The position numbers and the translations under genes were made by a program. The notes beneath the pieces are model-generated. The model had not been told where the DNA came from. It did not search any database and worked only from the letters and a program-made list of their open reading frames with translations. From NCBI RefSeq assembly GCF_023887685.1, contig NZ_JAMWMR010000016.1, positions 94,730-158,729 of the forward strand: a stretch of 64,000 nt of DNA, read 5' to 3'. The DNA comes from Streptomyces macrolidinus. GTDB taxonomy: Bacteria; Actinomycetota; Actinomycetes; Streptomycetales; Streptomycetaceae. Shown here in pieces: positions 58,818 through 64,000 of this stretch. The first letter of the stretch is position 1. Each line of letters begins with the position of its first letter.

Positions 58818-58839
58818 AGCCCCGCCATTTGGCGGGGCT
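58818..58839 (+). terminator. Terminator after conservon 1
   Basis: AGCCCCGCC and GGCGGGGCT around ATTT, followed by CGCTCTTT. Confidence 0.8.
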
Positions 58840-58878
58840 CGCTCTTTATGACCGTTTTATCTCGCCCATCTCGCCAAC

Positions 58879-58907
58879 GGAATCCTTGATTCCGAGTGTT
58901 TGGAATC
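58879..58907. promoter_or_regulatory. GGAATC inverted and direct repeats upstream of conservon 2
   Basis: GGAATC (58879) and GATTCC (58888) form a perfect inverted repeat with a CTT spacer, and GGAATC recurs at 58902. About 125-150 nt before cvnA2. Confidence 0.5.
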
Positions 58908-59031
58908 GCGCAGGCTGACGTGCTGGAATGCCTGAACTGCCCTTAGGTCGGCCGACACAACTCGTCGGTGACAGGGCTCAGGAGACACCGCGGCACGACG
59001 TAGGTGCCGTCGCCGAGAGGTTGTTGGTCGA

Positions 59032-62000
59032 GTGAGGCGAAGCAAGAACGGTCCCGAACCGTCTGCCCGGGGTAACTTCACCCCGCCGCCGCGCGAAGTG
59101 GCACCCGCAGACGAGCCCGGGCCGGAGTCGACGCCCCTGCCCCGGGGCCGCAGCCGCTTCTCCTTGCACAACTGGCGCATGCCGACCAAGCTGAACGCGA
59201 TCCTGCTCATCCCCGTCCTGGTGGGCCTCGTCATGGGCGGCTTCCAGGTACGGAGTTCGATCGACACCTGGCAGCAGGCGCGGGACGCGGAGAAGGTCGC
59301 GAAGATCGTGGCCGCCGCCGGTGTCTACGCCGAAGCCCTTCTCAACGAGCGTGACCTCTCCGCGGAGCCGCTGCTGAAGGGCGACCGCAACAGCGCGGTC
59401 GTCAAGCAGGCCCGCGAACTCACCGACGAGAAGGCCGACGCCTTCCATCAGGAGATCATCGGCCGCCCCGCCATGCAGGGCCTGGAACGCCGGCTGAGCC
59501 TGCTGGCCAAGGCCGAGCCGAAGCTCGCGCAGATCCGCCGCACGGCCTTCACCCGGGCCATGGACCCGGTCAAGACCGAAGAGGGCTACGTCGAGGTCGA
59601 GCACCTCCTGATGGAGTTCTCCAACGAACTGGGCCTCGGCACGGGCAACATCACGGCGTACGGCCGCTCGGTGTACGCCCTCGCGCTCGCCAAGGGCGCC
59701 GAGTCGCTGGAACGCTCCATCGGTATGCATCTGCTGGTCAAGCCCAGCACCGACGCCGCGATCCACGCACGGCAGACCACGGCCTTCGCCTCGTACCGGT
59801 ACCTGGAGGGCGTCGCCCAGCGCGAGTACGTCTCCGGTGCCACCGAGGAGGACGCCGCGCACCTCACCGCGGTCATGAAGGAGAAGGCCGCGGAGGGCAA
59901 GAAGCGGGCCGCCAAGGACACGCCCGCCGGGCAGACGCCGCTCTCCATGGACGAGATGGTCCAGGCGATCAGCAGCGGCCTGTCCCCCGACGAGCTGAAG
60001 CAGCAGGGCATCACCCCCGACACGTGGATGGCCGCCGCCACCCTCAAGTTCGAGGCGTACAACCAGGTCGAGAACGAGCTGATCAAGCGGGCCGTCGACG
60101 ACGCCGGGTCGATCGCCACCAACGCCCAGCGCGACGCCTACATCAACGGCGCGATCGTCCTGCTCTCCCTGCTCGCCGCCGTCGCCCTCGCGGGTGTGAT
60201 GGCCCGTCAGATGACGCGCTCGATGCGCGAGCTGCGCAGCGCCGCCTTCGACATCGCCGAGCAGCGACTGCCGATGCTGGTCGACCAGCTCTCGCGCACC
60301 GACCCCGGCCGGGTCGACACCAAGATCGTGCCCATCCCGATCTCCTCCACGGACGAGATCGGCGAGGTCGCCCGCGCCTTCGACCAGGTCCACCGCGAGG
60401 CCGTCCGGCTGGCCTCCGAACAGGCCCTGCTGCGGGGCAACATCAACGCGATCTTCACCAACCTCTCGCGCCGCAACCAGTCGCTGATCGAGGGCCAGCT
60501 CACGCTGATCACCGATCTGGAGAACAACGAGGCCGACCCGGACCAGTTGGAGAACCTCTTCAAGCTGGACCACCTCGCGACCCGTATGCGCCGCAACGGC
60601 GAGAACCTCCTCGTCCTCGCGGGCCAGGAGCCCGGCCGCCGCTGGGACCAGCCGGTCCCGCTGGTCGACGTGTTGCGCGCCGCCGCGTCCGAGGTGGAGC
60701 AGTACGAGCGCATCGAGCTGGCCGGTGTCCCGGAGGCCGAGATCCACGGCCGGGCCGTGACCGACCTCGTGCACCTGCTCGCCGAGTTGCTGGAGAACGC
60801 CACGACGTTCTCCTCCCCGCAGACCAAGGTCCGGGTCACGGCCACGCGCCTGCCCGACGGCCGGGTCATGATCGAGATCCATGACAAGGGCATCGGGCTG
60901 ACGCCCGAGGACTTCGCGGACATCAACCACAAGCTGGCCAACCCGCCGACCGTGGACGCCGCGATCTCGCAGCGCATGGGCCTGTTCGTGGTCGGCCGGC
61001 TGGCCGACCGGCACGACATCCGCGTCCAGCTCCGCCCCTCCGGTGAGCAGGCCGGTACCACCTCGCTGGTCATGCTCCCGGACGCCATCACCCACGGCGG
61101 TGGCGGCGAACAGCCGCTGGAGACCAACGAGTTCACCGTCTCGCAGATCATCCCCGAGAAGCAGCCCTTCGCGGTCGAGAACGCCGAGGGACAAGCGGCG
61201 CTGACCGCCGCGGAGTTGGGCTTCGACGACAGCCGTTACAGCGACCCGGTCGGCCGCTCGCTGATGCGCGAGGAGCGCCGTGCGGCCCTGGAGGCCCAGA
61301 CGCACGGCACGGACCGCGCGCACGAGGCCCACCCGAACTCCACTGCGTACCCGAACCAGTTCGAGGCGCCGCAGCAGCCCGCGTACGACAACGGGCAGGA
61401 CGCGTTCCAGGAACAGCGGCAGGCGTACGACCCGCAGCAGACGTACGAGGAGCCGCAGCAGGCCGCGTACGGGGAGCAGTACTACCCGGCCGGTGACGGA
61501 CAGGCGCAGGGCGAGAACTTCACGCCCCCCGGCGGCTACCCCGAGTCCGGCTATGCGGAACAGCCGCAGAACAACGGCGCGGTGGCCCCGGCCACCTCCT
61601 CACCGACGTACTCCGCCTTCGACGAGCCGTCCTACCAGGACGACTGGCCGCAGCAGAACGCCTACCAGAACGGCTACGGCTCCGCGTACGCTGCGGAACC
61701 GGAATCCGCGCAGGCCGCTGACGCGAACACGCAGGACCGCGTAGGCTTCGATCACCCGGAACCGGCTTCCACCGCCGACCACGGGCTGACCGACGCCGGA
61801 CTGCCCCGCCGTGGCAGCACCGCGAACGGCACCACGTCGGCACCCTCGGAGGCGAACGGCGACCAGCACTCGGCGAACGGCGAGGGATGGCAGCAGGCGT
61901 CGCAGCCGAAGAAGCCGAAGGCGGCGGGAGTCACCTCTTCCGGTCTGCCTCGGCGCGTCCCCAAGGCGAACCTGATCGAGGGCGCCGCGGAGACGACCCC

Positions 62001-62151
62001 GCAGGGAGGCCCACAGGTCTCCCGGTCCCCCGAGGACGTGCGGGGCAGACTGAGCAACCTGCGTCGAGGCGTCCAACGCGGACGTAGCGCAGGCAGTGAT
62101 ACGAACGGCCAGGGCTTCGGTCCTGACAGCACCTACAACCAGGAGCGTTAG
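59032..62151 (+). CDS. cvnA: Conservon sensor-kinase-like protein CvnA (conservon 2)
   Basis: A 1039-residue membrane protein. TM1 (about 52-74, LNAILLIPVLVGLVMGG), an extracytoplasmic NIT-like helical domain (75-370), TM2 (372-392, AIVLLSLLAAVALAGVMA), HAMP-like linker, HATPase_c with LLENATTFSSPQT (about 592), HDKGIGL and QRMGLFVVGRL. A Gln/Tyr/Pro-rich disordered region (about 750-900) lacks the GQF repeats of conservon 1. The C-terminal tail (SGLPRRVPKANLIEG; VSRSPEDVRGRLSNLRRG) matches the other CvnA. GTG start with AGAGGTTG 11 nt upstream, the same spacing and word as in conservon 1. Confidence 0.9.
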   Translation: MRRSKNGPEPSARGNFTPPPREVAPADEPGPESTPLPRGRSRFSLHNWRMPTKLNAILLIPVLVGLVMGGFQVRSSIDTWQQARDAEKVAKIVAAAGVYAEALLNERDLSAEPLLKGDRNSAVVKQARELTDEKADAFHQEIIGRPAMQGLERRLSLLAKAEPKLAQIRRTAFTRAMDPVKTEEGYVEVEHLLMEFSNELGLGTGNITAYGRSVYALALAKGAESLERSIGMHLLVKPSTDAAIHARQTTAFASYRYLEGVAQREYVSGATEEDAAHLTAVMKEKAAEGKKRAAKDTPAGQTPLSMDEMVQAISSGLSPDELKQQGITPDTWMAAATLKFEAYNQVENELIKRAVDDAGSIATNAQRDAYINGAIVLLSLLAAVALAGVMARQMTRSMRELRSAAFDIAEQRLPMLVDQLSRTDPGRVDTKIVPIPISSTDEIGEVARAFDQVHREAVRLASEQALLRGNINAIFTNLSRRNQSLIEGQLTLITDLENNEADPDQLENLFKLDHLATRMRRNGENLLVLAGQEPGRRWDQPVPLVDVLRAAASEVEQYERIELAGVPEAEIHGRAVTDLVHLLAELLENATTFSSPQTKVRVTATRLPDGRVMIEIHDKGIGLTPEDFADINHKLANPPTVDAAISQRMGLFVVGRLADRHDIRVQLRPSGEQAGTTSLVMLPDAITHGGGGEQPLETNEFTVSQIIPEKQPFAVENAEGQAALTAAELGFDDSRYSDPVGRSLMREERRAALEAQTHGTDRAHEAHPNSTAYPNQFEAPQQPAYDNGQDAFQEQRQAYDPQQTYEEPQQAAYGEQYYPAGDGQAQGENFTPPGGYPESGYAEQPQNNGAVAPATSSPTYSAFDEPSYQDDWPQQNAYQNGYGSAYAAEPESAQAADANTQDRVGFDHPEPASTADHGLTDAGLPRRGSTANGTTSAPSEANGDQHSANGEGWQQASQPKKPKAAGVTSSGLPRRVPKANLIEGAAETTPQGGPQVSRSPEDVRGRLSNLRRGVQRGRSAGSDTNGQGFGPDSTYNQER

Positions 62152-62152
62152 T

Positions 62153-62575
62153 GTGAGCCCGATGAGCCAGGCGGCACAGAACCTGAACTGGTTGATCACC
62201 AACTTCGTGGAGAACACCCCCGGGGTGTCCCACACCGTGGTGGTCTCCGCCGATGGACTTCTTCTGGCGATGTCCGAAGGCTTCCCCCGTGACCGCGCGG
62301 ACCAGTTGGCGGCCGTCGCCTCCGGTCTGACGTCGCTGACCGCGGGTGCCTCCCGCATCTTCGAGGGCGGCAGCGTCAACCAGACGGTGGTCGAGATGGA
62401 GCGGGGCTTCCTCTTCATCATGTCCATCTCGGATGGTTCGTCCCTCGCGGTCCTCGCGCACCCGGAGGCGGACATCGGCCTCATCGGGTACGAAATGGCG
62501 CTTCTCGTCGACCGTGCCGGTACCGTCCTGACCCCGGATCTCCGTGCGGAGCTCCAGGGCAGCCTTCTCAACTAG
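62153..62575 (+). CDS. cvnB: Roadblock/LC7 protein CvnB (conservon 2)
   Basis: A 140-residue roadblock protein nearly identical to the conservon 1 CvnB (for example VDNTPGV versus VENTPGV, PECDIGL versus PEADIGL). The GTG at 62153 is favoured: AGGAG lies 7 nt upstream, against 16 nt for the ATG at 62162. It begins one base after the cvnA stop. The non-ATG start three codons before an ATG is shared by both copies. Confidence 0.93.
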   Translation: MSPMSQAAQNLNWLITNFVENTPGVSHTVVVSADGLLLAMSEGFPRDRADQLAAVASGLTSLTAGASRIFEGGSVNQTVVEMERGFLFIMSISDGSSLAVLAHPEADIGLIGYEMALLVDRAGTVLTPDLRAELQGSLLN

Positions 62576-62673
62576 GAGAAGGACGGTGCATATCGGCGTC
62601 CTGGGGCCGTAAGGTTTCGGGACGCGCCTTCCACAGCGACGGGTGGCACGGCACAGTCGGAGGAGGAGAGATC

Positions 62674-63249
62674 GTGACTACGCTCCCAGGTGATTCGTCC
62701 GCGGGGAACTGGCCCTATGGCCAGGGCCCCGGACAGGGTGACCAGAACGGGTATGACTTCTCCGCACCGAACCCGCGGCGTCAGCCGTACCTGCCGCAGG
62801 GACCGCAGGGTCCCGGACCGTCACCGTACGACCCGCAGGCGGCACCGCGCATCCAGCCCGTGCAGCCGCAGCGCCGCTCCCCCGAGCCGGCGCCCGCAGG
62901 GTCGACCAACAACCCCCTGGTGCGCCCGTACGCCATGACGGGCGGTCGTACCAGGCCCCGCTACCAGCTCGCCATCGAGGCGCTGGTGCACACCACCGCG
63001 CAGCCGCATCAGATGCAGGGTCAACTGCCCGAGCATCAGCGGATCTGCAACCTCTGCCGGGAGATCAAGTCGGTGGCCGAGATCTCGGCGCTCCTGACGA
63101 TTCCTCTCGGCGTGGCCAGGATCCTCGTCGCCGACTTGGCGGAGGCGGGCCTGGTCGCCATTCATCAGCCGGGCGGCGACGAGAACGCCGGCGGCCAGCC
63201 AGACGTGACACTGCTCGAAAGGGTGCTCAGTGGACTTCGCAAGCTCTAG
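62674..63249 (+). CDS. cvnC: DUF742 protein CvnC (conservon 2)
   Basis: A 191-residue DUF742 protein. An N-terminal extension of about 75 residues rich in Pro, Gln and Gly, absent from the other CvnC, precedes LVRPYAMTGGRTRPRYQLAIEAL, CNLCREIKSVAEISALL and LGVARILVADLAEAGLVAIH. GTG start at 62674 behind GGAGGAGAG. Overlaps cvnD by 20 nt. Confidence 0.92.
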   Translation: MTTLPGDSSAGNWPYGQGPGQGDQNGYDFSAPNPRRQPYLPQGPQGPGPSPYDPQAAPRIQPVQPQRRSPEPAPAGSTNNPLVRPYAMTGGRTRPRYQLAIEALVHTTAQPHQMQGQLPEHQRICNLCREIKSVAEISALLTIPLGVARILVADLAEAGLVAIHQPGGDENAGGQPDVTLLERVLSGLRKL

Positions 63250-63811
63250 CGGCGGTCCTTCCCGCTCCACCACCTCCGCGAAGATCGTGGTGGCGGGCGG
63301 CTTCGGCGTGGGCAAGACCACGTTCGTCGGCGCTGTCTCGGAGATCAACCCGCTGCGCACGGAGGCCGTCATGACGTCTGCTTCGGCAGGCATCGACGAC
63401 CTCACCCACACCGGGGACAAGACCACCACCACGGTGGCCATGGACTTCGGCCGCATCACCCTGGACCAGGACCTGATCCTCTACCTCTTCGGAACCCCCG
63501 GCCAGGACCGCTTCTGGTTCATGTGGGACGACCTGGTCCGCGGCGCCATCGGCGCCATCGTCCTCGTCGACACCCGCCGCCTCGCCGACTGCTTCCCCGC
63601 CGTCGACTACTTCGAGAACAGCGGCCTCCCCTTCGTCATCGCCCTCAACGGCTTCGACGGAAACCAGCCCTACACCCCCGACGAAGTCCGCGAAGCACTC
63701 CAGATCGGCCCCGACACCCCCATCATCACCACCGACGCCCGCCACCGCGCCGACGCCAAATCCGCCCTCATCACCCTCGTCGAACACGCCCTCATGGCAC
63801 GCCTGCGGTAA
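63230..63811 (+). CDS. cvnD: Ras-like GTPase CvnD (conservon 2)
   Basis: A 193-residue small GTPase with P-loop GGFGVGKTT, G3 FGTPGQDRF and G4-like NGFD. After the first few residues the protein equals the conservon 1 CvnD, and from 63335 to 63813 the DNA is identical to 58187-58665, silent sites included. The stop is followed at once by a second copy of its last 17 bp. Confidence 0.95.
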   Translation: MDFASSSGGPSRSTTSAKIVVAGGFGVGKTTFVGAVSEINPLRTEAVMTSASAGIDDLTHTGDKTTTTVAMDFGRITLDQDLILYLFGTPGQDRFWFMWDDLVRGAIGAIVLVDTRRLADCFPAVDYFENSGLPFVIALNGFDGNQPYTPDEVREALQIGPDTPIITTDARHRADAKSALITLVEHALMARLR

Positions 63812-63830
63812 GCGCACGCCTGCGGTGAGC
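63797..63830 (+). repeat. 17-bp tandem duplication at the cvnD stop
   Basis: GCACGCCTGCGGTAAGC (63797-63813) is followed by GCACGCCTGCGGTGAGC (63814-63830). The second copy holds an alternative stop TGA in the same context. It is absent after the conservon 1 cvnD. Confidence 0.9.
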
Positions 63831-63843
63831 ACGTCACATGTCC

Positions 63844-63869
63844 GGGGCCTCTCCGCACGGAGGGGCCCC
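63844..63869 (+). terminator. Terminator after conservon 2
   Basis: GGGGCCTCTCCG and CGGAGGGGCCCC pair with one mismatch around CA. Confidence 0.65.
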
Positions 63870-63923
63870 TCTTGGTGTGCGTACGACTTCCCGACGTGCG
63901 GACGACGTCCTGGCACCCGTACG

Positions 63924-63957
63924 CGGAAGGGCCCCGCCAAGTGGCGGGGCCCTTCCG
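63924..63957. terminator. Perfect 15-bp hairpin near the right edge
   Basis: CGGAAGGGCCCCGCC and GGCGGGGCCCTTCCG around AAGT, followed by TTCGTT. It may end a convergent gene beyond the window or back up the conservon 2 terminator. Confidence 0.7.
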
Positions 63958-64000
63958 TTCGTTGCCGTGCGGGTGCGGCTACGCGTGCCAGCTGTGGGGC

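Larger units (their letters stand above)
58664..59031. other. Inter-conservon region with terminator and promoter
   Basis: 368 nt. An imperfect hairpin at about 58700-58742 and a good terminator at 58818-58839 end conservon 1. An AT-rich stretch follows (58840-58910) with GGAATC-CTT-GATTCC (58879-58893) and another GGAATC at 58902, then the conservon 2 leader. Confidence 0.6.

Noticed and set aside
1..64000. Insertion sequences, prophage, integrase/attachment sites or biosynthetic clusters
   Set aside because: Looked for transposase, integrase and megasynthase sequences and terminal repeats; none was seen, even next to the tRNA array.

Overview
The window is high-GC actinobacterial DNA and almost certainly a Streptomyces chromosome core segment. 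Evidence includes NsdA, NdgR, HupS with a lysine-rich tail, the glutamine-system trio amtB-glnK-glnD, an AbsB-type RNase III, four adjacent type I signal peptidases and two conservons (cvnABCD). From memory, the gene order follows the S. coelicolor region around SCO5600 down to about SCO5537. No insertion sequence, prophage, CRISPR array or biosynthetic cluster is visible, so this is vertically inherited core rather than accessory DNA.

Layout. Bases 1-6800 (minus strand) hold translation and secretion genes: sprT-like metalloprotease, rpsP-khpA-rimM-trmD, rplS, then four lepB/sip signal peptidase genes; the last one leaves the window. Bases 7100-12210 carry an archaeal-type prolyl-tRNA synthetase, an FtsH-type protease and ffh (SRP). 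Bases 12350-16520 are amtB-glnK-glnD, headed by a GlnR-type box. nsdA and a small primase-polymerase-domain gene are divergent at 16860-19440. ftsY, smc, a small coiled-coil gene and acyP follow to 25516, then a secreted CAP-domain protein (plus strand). mutM, rnc-rpmF-DUF177, a SepIVA-like coiled-coil gene, coaD-rsmD, recG and a FakA/DAK-type kinase run to 35789. rpmB (plus), thiL (minus), a one-domain Lrp ligand-binding protein and a DUF3515 lipoprotein follow. ddl, gpsA-plsC, cofC, a 67-residue protein, hupS, leuCD and the divergent ndgR reach 46880. A DUF4188/MerR divergent pair, five tRNA genes (Glu, Gln, Glu, Glu, Gln), a HAD phosphatase, gltX and a fumarylacetoacetase-family gene reach 52000. 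From 52864 to 63811 lie two tandem conservons, each encoding a sensor-kinase-like membrane protein (CvnA), a roadblock protein (CvnB), a DUF742 protein (CvnC) and a Ras-like GTPase (CvnD).

Themes. (1) Co-translational targeting is concentrated here: Ffh, FtsY, signal peptidases and FtsH. (2) Nitrogen and leucine control genes sit beside their regulators' likely sites. (3) Six genes with no Shine-Dalgarno share a TANNNT hexamer exactly 6 nt before the start codon, which predicts leaderless mRNAs. (4) The two conservons are mosaic: the last 479 bp of the two cvnD genes are identical while their flanks differ, a sign of recent gene conversion. A 17-bp duplicated tail may mark the junction.

Limits: all assignments come from reading the sequence and remembered family features; no database search was run.
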